From contig NZ_FSRS01000001.1 in the NCBI RefSeq assembly GCF_900142935.1, positions 2,552,001 to 2,616,000 of the forward strand: a DNA stretch of 64,000 nucleotides, read 5' to 3'. Positions 34,607 to 45,511 of the stretch are shown here, piece by piece. Position numbers and translations under genes: made by a program. The stretch comes from Rhodovulum sp. ES.010 (GTDB lineage Bacteria > Pseudomonadota > Alphaproteobacteria > Rhodobacterales > Rhodobacteraceae). Every line of letters begins with the position of its first letter. Position 1 is the stretch's first letter. Below the pieces are notes generated by a model, which did no database searches, was not told where the DNA came from, and saw nothing but the letters and a program-made list of their open reading frames with translations.

Positions 34607-35526
34607 CCCTGCGGCGTCATCCCCTTGCGCGCGCGGCCGCGCTCCAGCCCCAGCCGACGCTCGCGCCAGATGATGAAGACGCCCGCCGCGATCACCAGGC
34701 TCGCCCCCGCCAGCATCACCGGCGTCGGCGCCTCGTCGAAGACGATATAGCCGACCGCCAGCGCCAGCAGCATCGAGGCATAGTCGAAGGGCGCCACCAC
34801 CGCGGCCTCGGCAAACCGGTAGGCCGAGGTCAGGCAGATCTGCGCAAGCCCCCCGAGCAGCCCCGCCAGAACCAGCATCGCCGCCTCGGGCGCGGAGGGC
34901 ACCACCCAACCGAAGGGCACCGTGGCGAGCGACAGAACCGAGGCCGTCACCGAGAACCAGAACACGATGGCCGAGGTGCGTTCCGTCGCCACCAGCTTGC
35001 GCACGAAGACCTGCGCGAGCGCGGCACAGGTCGCGCCCCCCAGCACCACCACCGCGCCCAGCGCCTCGCGCGCGTTCATCGCGTCGCTGCCGAAGGCGCT
35101 CAGGCGCGGGCTGAGCACGACCAGGACCCCGACGAGCCCCAGCCCCACCGCGCTGAGCCGGAAGAGCCGCACCCGTTCGCCGAGGAACATCGCGGCGAAG
35201 ATCACCACCAGGAGCGGCGCGGCATAGCCGATGGCGGTGACCTCGGGCAGCGGCAGCAGGCCGAGGCCGGCGAACATCAGCCCCATCGCGGTGCCGCCCA
35301 CCAGCCCGCGCCAGAGATGCCCCACGGGATTGCGGGTGCGCAGCCCGTCGGCGAGCGCGCCCTGCCAGGCAAGCCAGGCCAGGATCACGGGGATCGCGAA
35401 GAAGGAGCGGAAGAACACCGCCTCGCCCGGCGGCACATGGTCCGCCGTCGCCTTGATCAGCGCCGACATCGCCACGAAGAGGGCGACGGAGGCGAGTTTC
35501 AGGGCGATGGCGCGGGCGGGGTTCAT
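34603..35526 (-). CDS. DMT-family (EamA) transporter
   Basis: A 307-residue inner-membrane protein of ten helices in two EamA repeats. The first contains FFRSFFAIPVILAWLAWQG and AAMFLGERVRLFRL; the second has AYRFAEAAVVAPFDYASMLLA with DEAPTPVMLAGASLVI. Substrate unknown. The ATG at 35526 excludes an Arg-rich N-terminal extension. It converges with citF, the two stops overlapping by three bases. Confidence 0.85.
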   Translation of the reverse strand: MNPARAIALKLASVALFVAMSALIKATADHVPPGEAVFFRSFFAIPVILAWLAWQGALADGLRTRNPVGHLWRGLVGGTAMGLMFAGLGLLPLPEVTAIGYAAPLLVVIFAAMFLGERVRLFRLSAVGLGLVGVLVVLSPRLSAFGSDAMNAREALGAVVVLGGATCAALAQVFVRKLVATERTSAIVFWFSVTASVLSLATVPFGWVVPSAPEAAMLVLAGLLGGLAQICLTSAYRFAEAAVVAPFDYASMLLALAVGYIVFDEAPTPVMLAGASLVIAAGVFIIWRERRLGLERGRARKGMTPQG

Positions 35527-35580
35527 GGGAGACTCGGAGGAGGACGGTCCCTGCCTACGCCCGCGGCGGCCGATTGGGAA

Positions 35581-35662
35581 GGGTCCGGGTTTCGCCTTGC
35601 TGCGCAAGGCGACCCGCCGGGGGCTCCGCCCCCGGACCCCCGGAGTACTTGCGCCAAGAAGA
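35581..35662. repeat. Double-hairpin GC-rich intergenic element
   Basis: Two perfect hairpins stand side by side: CGCCTTG/CAAGGCG (35593-35611) and CCGGGGGC/GCCCCCGG (35617-35635). GTCCGG and CGGAC lie on the flanks. This layout with GGGGGTCCGGGGGC resembles the short palindromic elements scattered between genes in Rhodobacteraceae. It lies between the DMT start and the queG stop and may end or stabilise the queG transcript. No second copy was seen in this window. Confidence 0.5.
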
Positions 35663-35670
35663 AGACGGGG

Positions 35671-36711
35671 TCAGCCGCCGGAGAGGCGCCCGACCGCCCA
35701 GCGCGCGGCATCGGCCACGGCCGGATCGGGGTCGTGGATCAGTCTCCGTACCGGCCCGATCAGGCCCGTGTCGCCGGAATTGCCGATGGCGTAGCAGACA
35801 TTGCGCACGAAGCGGTCGCGCCCGATCCGCTTGATCGGCGAGCCCGAGAAGCGGGCGCGGAACCCGGCATCGTCGAGCCCGGCCAGCTCTGCGAGCGGAG
35901 GCGCGAGAAGGTCGGGGCGGGCGGCGTATCTCGCCTCGGACGCGGCCGCCGCGAACTTGTTCCAGGGGCAGACGGCCAGGCAGTCGTCGCAGCCGTAGAT
36001 GCGGTTGCCGAGGCCGGGGCGGAGGTCTTCGTCCACCGGCCCCTTGTGCTCGATCGTCAGGTAGGAAATGCAGCGCCGCGCATCGAGTTGAAACGGCGCG
36101 GGGAAGGCGCGCGTCGGGCAGATGTCCAGACACGCCGTGCAGCTGCCGCAATGGTCCGCCTCGGGCGGGTCGGGCGGCAACGCGACCGTGGTGAACAGCG
36201 CGCCGAGGAAGACCCAGTTGCCCAGATCGCGGCCCAGGAGGTTGGTGTGCTTGCCCTGCCAGCCCAGCCCGGCGGCCTGGGCCAGCGGTTTTTCCATCAC
36301 CGGGGCGGTGTCGACGAAGACCTTGATTTCCGCCCCCGGCGCCTGCTCGATCAGCCAGCGGCCCAGCCGTTTCAGCCGTTTCTTGACCACGTCGTGATAG
36401 TCGCGGTTCTGCGCGTAGACCGAGATCGCCGCGCGGTCGCGCCTTTTCACGACGTCGAGCGGGTCATGGTCGGGCGTATAGGGCTCGGCCAGCATCACCA
36501 CCGACCGCGCGGCGGGCCAGAGCGCGGCGGGGTTGCCGCGCCAGGCCATCCGCTCGGCCATCCAGCCCATCTGGCCGTGGCGGCCCCGGTCGACGAATGC
36601 GGCCAGCCGGGCGGGGGCCTCGGGGATGGCGTCCGGGCGGCAGACGCCCATCGCGGCGAAGCCTTCCGCACGGGCGCGCGCCTTCAGGCGATCCTTCAGC
36701 GCCTCGGTCAA
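35671..36711 (-). CDS. queG: Epoxyqueuosine reductase
   Basis: Cobalamin- and iron-sulfur-dependent enzyme that makes queuosine in tRNA from epoxyqueuosine. The 346-residue protein has [28 protein letters not shown] and two 4Fe-4S motifs ([12 protein letters not shown] and CDDCLAVCP). A C-terminal HEAT-like repeat ([21 protein letters not shown]) follows. The start is taken as TTG 36711, which overlaps the GST stop as TTGA; no ATG is nearby in frame. Confidence 0.92.
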   Translation of the reverse strand: MTEALKDRLKARARAEGFAAMGVCRPDAIPEAPARLAAFVDRGRHGQMGWMAERMAWRGNPAALWPAARSVVMLAEPYTPDHDPLDVVKRRDRAAISVYAQNRDYHDVVKKRLKRLGRWLIEQAPGAEIKVFVDTAPVMEKPLAQAAGLGWQGKHTNLLGRDLGNWVFLGALFTTVALPPDPPEADHCGSCTACLDICPTRAFPAPFQLDARRCISYLTIEHKGPVDEDLRPGLGNRIYGCDDCLAVCPWNKFAAAASEARYAARPDLLAPPLAELAGLDDAGFRARFSGSPIKRIGRDRFVRNVCYAIGNSGDTGLIGPVRRLIHDPDPAVADAARWAVGRLSGG

Positions 36712-37373
36712 AAGTCGAGATTGGCGTAGTGCCGGGGCGGCGGAAAGCCCGGCACTTGGTCGGCCAGGATGTTGCGGAAGGCGGGGCGGGACTTGATCTT
36801 GGCGTACCAGTCCTTGACCGCGGAATTGCGGTTCCAGTCCACGTCCGAGATGTAGTCGAGCGCCGAGAGATGCGCGGCCGCCGCGAAATCGGCCAGCGTC
36901 ATCACGTCGCCGGCCAGCCACCGCCGCTGGTCCAGGAGCCACCCCATGTAGTCGAGGTGATACTTGATCGCCTGCAGCCCCGCCTTGACCGCCCGGCTGT
37001 CGGGATAGCCCTCGCCGGTGATCTTCTTGTTCACCTTCTCGTAGATCAGCCGCGCGGTGACCTCGTGGTGGAACTTGTCGTCGAACCAGAAGCAGAGCCG
37101 CCGCGCCTCGGCGCGCTCGGCCGGGCCGCCGGGCAACAGCGGCGGTTCGGGGTGGGCCTCGTCGAGATATTCGCAGATCGCCTGGCTTTCGGCGAGGGTC
37201 CGGCCGTCCATCCGCAGCACCGGCACCTTGCCGGCGGGGTTGCGGCGCAGGAAGTCGGCGTCGCGCTCCCAGTAGCGTTCCTCGATCAGCTCGACCTCGA
37301 TCCGCTTTTCGGCCAGCACCAGCCGCACCTTGCGGCAGAAGGGCGACAGCGCGACGTGGTAGAGGCGGTTCAT
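36708..37373 (-). CDS. Glutathione S-transferase family protein
   Basis: A 221-residue GST with [14 protein letters not shown] in the N-terminal thioredoxin fold, [20 protein letters not shown] and a helical C-terminal domain containing [19 protein letters not shown]. Substrate unknown. It lies between mtgA and queG in the same direction, with a coupled junction to queG. Confidence 0.87.
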   Translation of the reverse strand: MNRLYHVALSPFCRKVRLVLAEKRIEVELIEERYWERDADFLRRNPAGKVPVLRMDGRTLAESQAICEYLDEAHPEPPLLPGGPAERAEARRLCFWFDDKFHHEVTARLIYEKVNKKITGEGYPDSRAVKAGLQAIKYHLDYMGWLLDQRRWLAGDVMTLADFAAAAHLSALDYISDVDWNRNSAVKDWYAKIKSRPAFRNILADQVPGFPPPRHYANLDF

Positions 37374-37422
37374 GACATGATCTCCGGGGTTCGGTCCGTG
37401 ATGCCGCGCCGGGCGGCGTTTT

Positions 37423-38178
37423 TCAACTCTCGAAGCAGTCGTCGCGCCCGTCGGCGCGAATCGTCGCCGCGCCCTCGCGGATCTGCGCCGCGCGGCGTTG
37501 CAGCGCGGGGCTCAGCCGCGCGGGGGTGCGGGCCTTGGGGTCGGGAAGCACGGCCGCCAGCGCGGCCGCCTGCGTGGCCGACAGCGCGGCGGGCGGCACG
37601 CCGAAATAGTGCCGCGCGGCGGCATCGATACCGAACACGCCCTCGCCGAACTCGGCGACGTTCAGATAGACCTCCAGGATGCGCCGCTTGGACCAGGTCA
37701 GTTCCACCAGCGGCGTGATCACCGCCTCCAGCGCCTTGCGGGTCCAGCTCCGGCCCTGCCAGAGATAGACGTTCTTCACCGTCTGCTGGCTGATCGTCGA
37801 GGCGCCGTAGCGCGCGCCCTCGGCCAGCGCGCCGCGGATCGCCGGTATGTCGAAGCCCCAGTGCAGGCAGAAATTCGCGTCCTCGGCGGCCACCGTGGCG
37901 CGCCGCATCTCGGGCGCGATGTCCGCGATCGGCACCCAGTGGCGCTCGACCCCGCCCAGCCGGCGCGCCTCGGACCAGATGGTGTAGGTGATGGGCGGGT
38001 TCACGACCGAGGGGGCGACGATCAGCGCCCCGGCCAGGGCCAGCGCGGCCAGCGCGCCCCGGCGCAGCCCGCGCCGCAGCCGCACGCGCAGGGGCGCGCG
38101 CTCCTTGGCCGCCGCCGTCTTGCGCGTGCGCGCGCCCTTCGCGGGGGCCTTCTTTCGTTTCGTGCTGCTCCGTGCCAT
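37423..38178 (-). CDS. mtgA: Monofunctional biosynthetic peptidoglycan transglycosylase
   Basis: Polymerises lipid II into glycan strands at the inner membrane. The 251-residue GT51 protein has a Lys/Arg-rich cytoplasmic start, one anchor (about 40-58), and the catalytic [14 protein letters not shown] (Glu as general base). [26 protein letters not shown], and the [22 protein letters not shown] region follow. The ATG at 38178 was chosen since upstream codons are not protein-like. Confidence 0.92.
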   Translation of the reverse strand: MARSSTKRKKAPAKGARTRKTAAAKERAPLRVRLRRGLRRGALAALALAGALIVAPSVVNPPITYTIWSEARRLGGVERHWVPIADIAPEMRRATVAAEDANFCLHWGFDIPAIRGALAEGARYGASTISQQTVKNVYLWQGRSWTRKALEAVITPLVELTWSKRRILEVYLNVAEFGEGVFGIDAAARHYFGVPPAALSATQAAALAAVLPDPKARTPARLSPALQRRAAQIREGAATIRADGRDDCFES

Positions 38179-38240
38179 GGCCCGCCTGATACCCCAGCGC
38201 GCGGCCCTTGACCATCGCCGCGCGCGGCCCCGGCGCAACG

Positions 38241-38270
38241 AAAAACCCCCGCGGCGGGCACCGCGGGGGT
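38241..38270 (-). terminator. Rho-independent terminator after gltB
   Basis: On the minus strand a 10-bp stem (ACCCCCGCGG / CCGCGGGGGT) with a six-base loop is followed by TTTT, about 27 bases past the gltB stop. Confidence 0.87.
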
Positions 38271-38296
38271 CGGTTCGGCTCGCCGGCAAACAGGCT

Positions 38297-41200
38297 CTAT
38301 TCCGCCGGAACCGCGCGTTCCTCGATGCCGAGGGGGTGGCTCAGATGCGGCAGCATCTCCCTGGGGCAGACCTGCAGGAAGTTGCCCTTCTCCAGCTCCC
38401 AGTGGTCGAGGATGTCGCGGGCCTTGCGGCTGCCGGTCTCTTCGGCGTGGCGCGCGATCAGGCCCTTCAGCTCCGCCTCCCAGTGCTTCACGGTCACGCC
38501 GCAGGTCACCAGCGTTTCCATGTTCATCCGGTCGGTCGCCTCGCCCTCCGGGTCGTAGAGATAGGCCATGCCGCCGGTCATGCCCGCGCCGAAATTGGCC
38601 CCGATCGACCCCAGGATCACCGCGATGCCGCCGGTCATGTACTCGCAGCCGTTCGAGCCGCAGCCCTCGACCACGACCTTCGCCCCCGAGTTCCGCACGG
38701 CGAAGCGTTCGCCCGCCCGGCCCAGCGCGAAGAGATGCCCGGCCGTCGCGCCGTAAAGCACCGTGTTGCCGATGATCGTGTTGTCCGACGCCTCCAGGGT
38801 CGAGGACAGCGGCGGGCGCACCACGATGGTCGCCCCCGACAGCCCCTTGCCGACATAGTCGTTGGCGTCGCCCGCGACGACGATCTTCAACCCCGGCGCG
38901 CCGAACGCGCCCAGGGACTGCCCCGCGCTGCCCGCCAGCTTCACCGTCAGGTGGTCGGGCTGCAGCTTGTTGCGCATCCCGAACCGCTTGACGATGTGGC
39001 TGGAGGCGCGGGTGCCGATGGTGCGGTCGGTGTTCCGCACCGCGTAGGACACCTGCATCTTCTCGCCGTCCTCGAAGAACGGCGCCGCGTCGCGCAGGAT
39101 TTCCGCGTCCAGCGTGTCGGGCACCGCCGTGCGCGCCCGCGTGCGGTCGAGCTGCGGCCGGTCGGACGCGTCGACCTGCACCAGCAGCGGGTTCAGGTCG
39201 AGATCGTCCAGATGGCCCGAACCGCGGCTGATCTGGGTCAGGAGGTCGGTGCGCCCGATCACCTCGTCGAGGCTGCGCGCGCCGATCTGGCTGAGGATTT
39301 CCCGCACTTCCTGCGCGTAGAAGGTGATCAGGTTCACCACCTTGTCGGCATTGCCGGTGAACTTGGCCCGCAGGCGTTCGTCCTGGGTGCAGACGCCCAC
39401 CGGGCAGGTGTTCGACTGGCACTGCCGCACCATGATGCAGCCCATCGAGATCAGCGCGGCGGTGCCGATGCCGTATTCCTCGGCCCCCATCATCGCCGCC
39501 ATGACGATGTCGCGCCCGGTGCGCAGGCCCCCGTCGGTCCTCAGCGTCACCCGCTCGCGCAGGTTGTTCATGGTCAGCACCTGGTGCGCCTCTGTCAGGC
39601 CCATCTCCCACGGGAGCCCGGCATACTTGATCGAGGTCGCCGGCGAGGCCCCGGTGCCGCCGTTATGCCCCGAAATCAGGATCACGTCGGCCTTGGCCTT
39701 GGCCACGCCCGCCGCGATCGTGCCGACGCCGGAAGAGGCCACCAGCTTGACCGTCACCTTGGCGCGCGGGTTGATCTGTTTCAGGTCATAGATCAGCTGC
39801 GCCAGGTCCTCGATCGAGTAGATGTCGTGGTGCGGCGGGGGCGAGATCAGCGTCACGCCCTTGGTGGAATGGCGCAGCCGCGCGATGAGGTCGGTGACCT
39901 TCATCCCCGGCAACTGGCCGCCCTCGCCGGGCTTGGCGCCCTGGGCGACCTTGATTTCCAGTTCCTCGCAGTGGTTGAGGTATTCCGCCGTCACGCCGAA
40001 CCGCCCCGAGGCGACCTGCTTGATCTTGGCCGAGGCATTGTCGCCGTTCGGCTCGGGGTGGAAATGCGCCGGGTCCTCGCCGCCCTCGCCCGAGTCCGAC
40101 TTGGCGCCGATCCGGTTCATCGCCACGTTCAGCGTCTTGTGCGCCTCGGGCGACAGCGCGCCCAGGCTCATCCCCGGCGTGACGAACCGCTTGCGGATCG
40201 AGGTGATCGATTCCACCTCCTCGATCGGGATCGGCTTGCCCGCGGGCTTGATGTCCAGCAGGTCGCGCAGGTGGATCGGCGGATGCGCCCGCATCGCCGC
40301 CGAAAACTGCTTCCACATCTCGTAGGAGGCGTTGTCGCAGGCCCTCTGCATGATCGCCATGGTCTTGGCTTCCCAGGCGTGGGTCTCGCCGGTGCGCCGC
40401 GCCTTGTAGAAGCCGCCGATCGGCAGCACGTCCTGCCCCCCGCGCCAGCCGCGCCGGTGCACCTCTTCCAGCTTGCGCTGGATGCCGGTCACGCCGATGC
40501 CCGAGATGCGGCTGTGCATGCCGGGGAAATACTCCGCGCACAGCGCCCGGCTCAGCCCCACGGCCTCGAAGTTGAGCCCGCCGCGATAGGACGAGATCAC
40601 CGAGATGCCCATCTTGGACATGATCTTCAAAAGGCCCAGGTCGGTGGCCTTGCGGAACCGCGCCACGGCTTCGGTCAGCGAACAGTCCAGCAGCCCGCGC
40701 TCGATCCGGTCGGCCAGCGTGTCTTCGGCGAGGTAGGCGTTGACCGTCGTCGCCCCGCAGCCCACCAGCACCGCGAAGTAATGCGGGTCGATGCATTCCG
40801 CCGAGCGCACGTTGAGCGAGGTGAAGGTCCGCAGCCCCTTGCGCGTCAGCCAGCTATGCACGGCGCTGGTCGCAAGGATCATCGGCATCGGCACCTTGGC
40901 CTCGTTCTGGTGCTGGTCGGTCAGCACCAGGTGCCCCGCGCCCGAGCGCACGGCATCCTCCGCCTCGGCCCGGATCCGGTGCAGCGCGTCGCGCAGCGCA
41001 TCCGGCCCCGCGCCCGCCGGGAAGGTGCAGTCGATCTCGGTCATCGGGACGACGAACTGGTCGACCAGCGCCTGGAACTGCGCGTTGCCCAGGAACGGGC
41101 TTTCCAGGATGATGATCCGGGTCTGGCTGCCGTCCTCGTCCAGCACGTTGCGCAGGTTGCCGAACCGCGTCTTCAGGCTCATCACCCGGTATTCGCGCAA

Positions 41201-42835
41201 ACTATCGATCGGCGGGTTCGTCACCTGGCTGAAATTCTGCCGGAAGAAGTGGCTGAGCGGGCGATACTTCTCGGACAGCACCGCGCTGGGCGTGTCGTCG
41301 CCCATCGACGCGATGGCCTCCTTGCCGTCCTCGGCCATCGGCATCAGGATCGTCTCGACCTCCTCGACCGAGAAGCCCGCCGCGATCTGCCGCTTGCGCA
41401 GCTCGCCGCCCTGGAACAGCGGCGCCTCCTCGGCGCTGGACAGCGAGGCGTCAAGCTCGTGCACCTTCTCCAGCCAGTTGCCGAAGGGCTGGCTCGCGGC
41501 CAGCATGTCCTTGAGCTCGCCGTCGTGGTAGAGCTTGCCCTCCTTCATATCCACGGCGATCATCTGCCCCGGACCCAGCGCGCCCTTCTCGCGCGCGATC
41601 GCCTCGTCGGTCGGCACCATCCCGATTTCCGACCCGGCCACCAGCAGCCCGTCGCCGGTCACCACATAGCGCATCGGCCGCAGCCCGTTGCGGTCGAGCC
41701 CCCCGCAGACCCAGCGCCCATCGGTCATCGCCAGCGCGGCGGGGCCGTCCCAGGGCTCCATCACCGAGTTCACATAGGCATACATGCTGCGCCAGCTTTC
41801 GGGCAGCTCCACCGCCTGGTTCGACCAGGCCTCGGGCACCAGCATCGTCTTGGCCATCGGCGCGTTGCGGCCCGCCCGCACCAGCACCTCGAACACCGAA
41901 TCCAGCGCCGCGGAGTCGGACGAGCCCTGCGCCACGATCGGCTTGATATCCTCGGCCAGGTCCCCGAAGGCCGAGGACGCCATGCGGATTTCATGGCTCT
42001 TCAGCCAGTTCAGGTTGCCCTTCAGCGTGTTGATCTCGCCGTTATGGGCGAGCATGCGGAAGGGTTGCGCCAGCCACCATTGCGGGAAGGTGTTGGTGGA
42101 ATAGCGCTGGTGGTAGATGGCGAAGGCCGACGCGAAGCGTTCGTCCTGCAGGTCGGGATAGAACTCAGCCACCTGCTCGGCCAGCATCATGCCCTTGTAG
42201 ATCACGCTGCGGCAGGACAGCGAACACAGATAGAGCGTCGGCACCTGCGCGGCGGCCGCGGCCTTCTCGATCCGGCGGCGGATCACGTAAAGCTCGCGCT
42301 CGAAGGTGTCCTCGTCCACGCCCTTGGAATTCGAGATCAGGATCTGCTCGATCTCGGGGCGCGTCGCGTTGGCCTTCTCGCCCAGCACCTCGGTATTCAC
42401 CGGCACGTGGCGCCAGCCGTAGATGTAATAGCCCATCCGCAGGACCTCGGTCTCCACGATGGTCCGGCAGACCTCCTGCGCGGCGAAATCGGTCCGCGGC
42501 AGGAACACCTGGCCGACCGCGATCAGCCGCTCGGGATGCGGTTCGTGCCCGGTGCGGCGGATCTGGTCGTAGAAGAACGGCACCGGGATCTGCACATGGA
42601 TGCCCGCGCCATCACCGGTCTTGCCGTCGGCATCCACCGCGCCGCGGTGCCAGACCGCCTTGAGCGCGTCGATCCCGTTCTCGACCACCTTGCGCGACGG
42701 CTTGCCGTCGATCGCGACGACCAGGCCGACCCCGCAGGAGGCATGCTCGTCATCGGGGCGGTACAGGCCGGTCTCGGCCATGCAGGCACGCTTGGCTTCC
42801 TCGCGGGCCACCCAGGCGGCGTCGTACTTGGTCAT
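38297..42835 (-). CDS. gltB: Glutamate synthase (NADPH) large subunit
   Basis: Moves the amide of glutamine to 2-oxoglutarate, the central ammonium assimilation step with glutamine synthetase. The 1512-residue precursor has a short propeptide ending at Cys34 ([10 protein letters not shown]), the N-terminal nucleophile of the glutaminase domain. The FMN/Fe-S synthase domain contains [15 protein letters not shown] and the 3Fe-4S region [19 protein letters not shown]-terminal beta-helix ([24 protein letters not shown]) follows. The ATG at 42835 overlaps the upstream GFA stop as ATGA. Normally gltB is adjacent to gltD; here two GFA genes lie between. Confidence 0.96.
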   Translation of the reverse strand: MTKYDAAWVAREEAKRACMAETGLYRPDDEHASCGVGLVVAIDGKPSRKVVENGIDALKAVWHRGAVDADGKTGDGAGIHVQIPVPFFYDQIRRTGHEPHPERLIAVGQVFLPRTDFAAQEVCRTIVETEVLRMGYYIYGWRHVPVNTEVLGEKANATRPEIEQILISNSKGVDEDTFERELYVIRRRIEKAAAAAQVPTLYLCSLSCRSVIYKGMMLAEQVAEFYPDLQDERFASAFAIYHQRYSTNTFPQWWLAQPFRMLAHNGEINTLKGNLNWLKSHEIRMASSAFGDLAEDIKPIVAQGSSDSAALDSVFEVLVRAGRNAPMAKTMLVPEAWSNQAVELPESWRSMYAYVNSVMEPWDGPAALAMTDGRWVCGGLDRNGLRPMRYVVTGDGLLVAGSEIGMVPTDEAIAREKGALGPGQMIAVDMKEGKLYHDGELKDMLAASQPFGNWLEKVHELDASLSSAEEAPLFQGGELRKRQIAAGFSVEEVETILMPMAEDGKEAIASMGDDTPSAVLSEKYRPLSHFFRQNFSQVTNPPIDSLREYRVMSLKTRFGNLRNVLDEDGSQTRIIILESPFLGNAQFQALVDQFVVPMTEIDCTFPAGAGPDALRDALHRIRAEAEDAVRSGAGHLVLTDQHQNEAKVPMPMILATSAVHSWLTRKGLRTFTSLNVRSAECIDPHYFAVLVGCGATTVNAYLAEDTLADRIERGLLDCSLTEAVARFRKATDLGLLKIMSKMGISVISSYRGGLNFEAVGLSRALCAEYFPGMHSRISGIGVTGIQRKLEEVHRRGWRGGQDVLPIGGFYKARRTGETHAWEAKTMAIMQRACDNASYEMWKQFSAAMRAHPPIHLRDLLDIKPAGKPIPIEEVESITSIRKRFVTPGMSLGALSPEAHKTLNVAMNRIGAKSDSGEGGEDPAHFHPEPNGDNASAKIKQVASGRFGVTAEYLNHCEELEIKVAQGAKPGEGGQLPGMKVTDLIARLRHSTKGVTLISPPPHHDIYSIEDLAQLIYDLKQINPRAKVTVKLVASSGVGTIAAGVAKAKADVILISGHNGGTGASPATSIKYAGLPWEMGLTEAHQVLTMNNLRERVTLRTDGGLRTGRDIVMAAMMGAEEYGIGTAALISMGCIMVRQCQSNTCPVGVCTQDERLRAKFTGNADKVVNLITFYAQEVREILSQIGARSLDEVIGRTDLLTQISRGSGHLDDLDLNPLLVQVDASDRPQLDRTRARTAVPDTLDAEILRDAAPFFEDGEKMQVSYAVRNTDRTIGTRASSHIVKRFGMRNKLQPDHLTVKLAGSAGQSLGAFGAPGLKIVVAGDANDYVGKGLSGATIVVRPPLSSTLEASDNTIIGNTVLYGATAGHLFALGRAGERFAVRNSGAKVVVEGCGSNGCEYMTGGIAVILGSIGANFGAGMTGGMAYLYDPEGEATDRMNMETLVTCGVTVKHWEAELKGLIARHAEETGSRKARDILDHWELEKGNFLQVCPREMLPHLSHPLGIEERAVPAE

Positions 42836-43284
42836 GACGTCTCTCCTTGATCCGTGACTCCGTAAAGCGCGAGCGTTTCGGCTTCGGTCAGTCTCTGATG
42901 GTCGCCGGCAAAGGCATGGCCGGACGGTTTGGCGTCGATATAGATCTCTTGGGTCATCTCCAGCCCCTCGAGGCTGTCCAGCGTGCCGGCCATGACCGCC
43001 GTCATGCCCTGCATCGGCCCCGGCGCGGTCATCCGCCAGAACAGGTTGGCGCCGCAGACCCCGCAAAAGCCGCGCTCGGCCCAGTCGGACGAGGCGTAGG
43101 TGCGGATGTTCTCCGCGCCCTCCCAGGCGATGCCGCCGGGGGCGACGTCGATCGCGAAGGCCAGCGCCCCGGTCCAGCGGCGGCACATGCCGCAATGGCA
43201 GGCGCCATAGCCCTCGGGCGTCTCTGTCAGCCGATAGCGCACCGCCCCGCACAGGCAGCCGCCCTGACGTGATGCTCCGGTCAT
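42832..43284 (-). CDS. GFA-family zinc-binding protein (downstream copy)
   Basis: A 150-residue protein of the glutathione-dependent formaldehyde-activating (GFA/CENP-V) fold: GGCLCGAVRY, ACHCGMCRRWTGA and GFCGVCGANLF carry the zinc cysteines. Enzymes of this fold bind thiol adducts, but many members have no known activity. It overlaps the neighbouring GFA gene and gltB by four bases each, so it is translated with glutamate synthase. Confidence 0.87.
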   Translation of the reverse strand: MTGASRQGGCLCGAVRYRLTETPEGYGACHCGMCRRWTGALAFAIDVAPGGIAWEGAENIRTYASSDWAERGFCGVCGANLFWRMTAPGPMQGMTAVMAGTLDSLEGLEMTQEIYIDAKPSGHAFAGDHQRLTEAETLALYGVTDQGETS

Positions 43285-43715
43285 TCGTTCGCTCCCTCGA
43301 CAAAGCGGTGGCACGCCTCGTACGCGGCCTGGCTCACCCGCGCATGCGATCCCTGCAGCCGGACGCAGGCAAGGGCCCGTTCGGCATAAACCTCTCGGTC
43401 CAGCGCAAAACCGGCCGCAGCGTCGAACAGGCCCGGCATCAGGTCGTAATCTCCGCCGTCGTCCCGGATCCACAGATGCGTGCCGCAGACCGGACAGAAC
43501 GCGCGCTCGGCGAAAGGTGACGACCGGAAGGCCGCGACCTCGCCGGTGACGCGGACATCCTCGGCGGCCGCCGTCACGACCCACATCGCCGCGCCGGTCC
43601 AGCGACGGCAGGCCGCACAATGGCATGCGGAAACCGCTGCCGACCGGGGCGCGGCGTCGATCCGCACCCCTCCGCAGAGGCATTGTCCGTCGATCGTGGC
43701 GGTTTGCGCGTTCAT
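43281..43715 (-). CDS. GFA-family zinc-binding protein (upstream copy)
   Basis: A 144-residue GFA-fold protein with GQCLCGGVRI, ACHCAACRRWTGA and AFCPVCGTHLW zinc motifs. It is a diverged tandem relative of the next gene: both share the CHC..CRRWTGA core. It begins 133 bases after gltD, behind a block of 11-bp repeats, and overlaps the second GFA gene by ATGA. Confidence 0.87.
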   Translation of the reverse strand: MNAQTATIDGQCLCGGVRIDAAPRSAAVSACHCAACRRWTGAAMWVVTAAAEDVRVTGEVAAFRSSPFAERAFCPVCGTHLWIRDDGGDYDLMPGLFDAAAGFALDREVYAERALACVRLQGSHARVSQAAYEACHRFVEGANE

Positions 43716-43762
43716 CTTTCCTCAAGATTGCGGGTCAGTATCGCTGTCTCATCTGCGGGCGG

Positions 43763-43817
43763 CGGTCCGACAAAAGTCCGATGGAAGTCCGACGGAATTC
43801 CGATGAAAGTCCGATTG
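43763..43817. repeat. Five tandem 11-bp repeats between gltD and the GFA genes
   Basis: Five consecutive units cover 43763-43817: CGGTCCGACAA, AAGTCCGATGG, AAGTCCGACGG, AATTCCGATGA, AAGTCCGATTG. All five keep TCCGA at the same place, and each unit is about one helical turn. The block lies upstream of the first GFA gene and just past the gltD stop. It may bind a regulator on one face of the DNA or be a simple slippage product. Confidence 0.8.
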
Positions 43818-43848
43818 CCGCTTTTCCGTGCAGGCGACCGGCTCCGCG

Positions 43849-45282
43849 TCACTCCGCGGCCACCTGCGCGGGCTGGGCGAGGTAGTCGAGAATGCTGTCG
43901 GCCGCCTCGCGCCCGTCGCGGATCGCCCAGACCACCAGGCTCGCGCCGCGCACGATATCGCCCACCGCGAACACGCCCGGCAGGCTGGTCTCGTGGCTGC
44001 GGAAATCGGCCTTGACCGTGCCCCAGCGGGTGACTTCCAGCGCGGTCTCGCCCCACAGCGTCGGCAGGTCCTCGGCTTCGAAGCCCAGCGCCTTGATGAC
44101 CAGATCGGCGGGTTCGACGTAATCGGCGCCCTCGATCACCTCGGGGGTCTGGCGCCCGGTGGCATCCGGCGGGCCCAGGCGCATCTTCTGCACCATGACC
44201 GATTCCACCGGGTCGCCGGCAAAGCCCTTGGGCGCCGAAAGCCACACGAATTCAACGCCTTCCTCCTCGGCGTTCTGCACCTCGCGCTGGCTGCCCGGCA
44301 TGTTGGCCCGGTCGCGGCGATAGAGGCATTTCACGCTCTCCGCGCCCTGCCGCACGGCGGTCCGCACGCAGTCCATGGCCGTGTCGCCGCCGCCGATCAC
44401 CACGACGCGCTTGCCCTGCGCGTTCAACTCGCCGCTGTCGTATTCCGGCACGCTGTCGCCGAAGCCCACGCGGTTGGACGCGGTCAGGTAGTCGATGGCG
44501 CGCACGATGCCCGGCACGCCGACGCCCGGCGCCTGCAGGTCGCGCGACTTGTAGACACCCGTGGCGATCAGCACCGCGTCGTGCTTGGCGCGCAGGTCGT
44601 CGAAGCCGATATCCTCGCCCACGTTGCAGTTCAGAACGAACTCCACCCCGCCCTCTTCGAGCTGGGTGTTGCGGCGCATCACGACCTCTTTCTCAAGCTT
44701 GAAGCCGGGAATGCCATAGGTCATCAGCCCGCCCGCGCGGTCGTAGCGGTCATAGACGGTGACCTGCAGCCCCGCCCGGCGCAGCCGGTCGGCGGCGGCA
44801 AGCCCGCCGGGCCCCGCGCCGATGATTCCCACGCTTTCGGGCCGGTCCTCGGCCGGCCGGATCGGCTGGACCCAGCCCTCTTCCCAGGCGGTGTCGGTGA
44901 TGTATTTCTCGACCGCGCCGATGGTGACGGTGCCGTGGCCCGACTGTTCGATCACGCAATTGCCTTCGCACAGCCGGTCCTGCGGGCAGATGCGGCCGCA
45001 GATCTCGGGAAAGGTGTTCGTGGCCTGGCTGATCTCGTAGGCCTCCCGCAGCCGGCCCTCGGCGGTCAGGCGCAGCCAGTCGGGGATGTTGTTGTGCAGC
45101 GGGCAATGGGTCTGGCAGTAGGGCACGCCGCACTGGCTGCAGCGCGCGGCCTGCTCGGCGGCCTTCTCGGCGGCGTATTCGCCGTAGATCTCGTGAAAGT
45201 CGTGGGCGCGCGTGTCGGCGGCCCGCTTGGCAGGCATTTCCTTGGCGACGCTGACGAACTGAAGCATCTGACGCTTCGACAT
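43849..45282 (-). CDS. gltD: Glutamate synthase small subunit
   Basis: FAD/4Fe-4S flavoprotein feeding NADPH electrons to GltB. The 477-residue protein has N-terminal cysteines (ARCSQCGVPYCQTHCPLHNN and ICGRICPQDRLCEGNC) and the FAD site GIIGAGPGGLAAADRL. The NADPH site is VVIGGGDTAMDCVRT, and a C-terminal VFAVGDIVRGASLVVWAI follows. It is first in the gltD-gfa-gfa-gltB run. Confidence 0.95.
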   Translation of the reverse strand: MSKRQMLQFVSVAKEMPAKRAADTRAHDFHEIYGEYAAEKAAEQAARCSQCGVPYCQTHCPLHNNIPDWLRLTAEGRLREAYEISQATNTFPEICGRICPQDRLCEGNCVIEQSGHGTVTIGAVEKYITDTAWEEGWVQPIRPAEDRPESVGIIGAGPGGLAAADRLRRAGLQVTVYDRYDRAGGLMTYGIPGFKLEKEVVMRRNTQLEEGGVEFVLNCNVGEDIGFDDLRAKHDAVLIATGVYKSRDLQAPGVGVPGIVRAIDYLTASNRVGFGDSVPEYDSGELNAQGKRVVVIGGGDTAMDCVRTAVRQGAESVKCLYRRDRANMPGSQREVQNAEEEGVEFVWLSAPKGFAGDPVESVMVQKMRLGPPDATGRQTPEVIEGADYVEPADLVIKALGFEAEDLPTLWGETALEVTRWGTVKADFRSHETSLPGVFAVGDIVRGASLVVWAIRDGREAADSILDYLAQPAQVAAE

Positions 45283-45511
45283 GGGAACTCCTCCGACACG
45301 GATTCCGGGCGCTTCGAGCCGCTTCTATACGCAGCTTGTCCGCGAATTAAAAGTCACAACCACTGACATAAAAGGAGTTCATCTCACGCGGCCGTTATTT
45401 TGCGCGCTTCGAATCGCGGATTTCTGGGCAGTATTTATGACCTAAATGCCGCCTTTCCTCTCCAAATCAACCGCCTATGCTACAGGCGTCGCGTTGAGGA
45501 AGCTGCCCGGC

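Noticed and set aside
37988..42850. 1620-codon open frame on the plus strand opposite gltB
   Set aside because: It is antisense to a gene with full-length, motif-rich GltB. Its translation is His/Arg/Gln-rich without domains, as expected of a mirror frame in GC-rich DNA.
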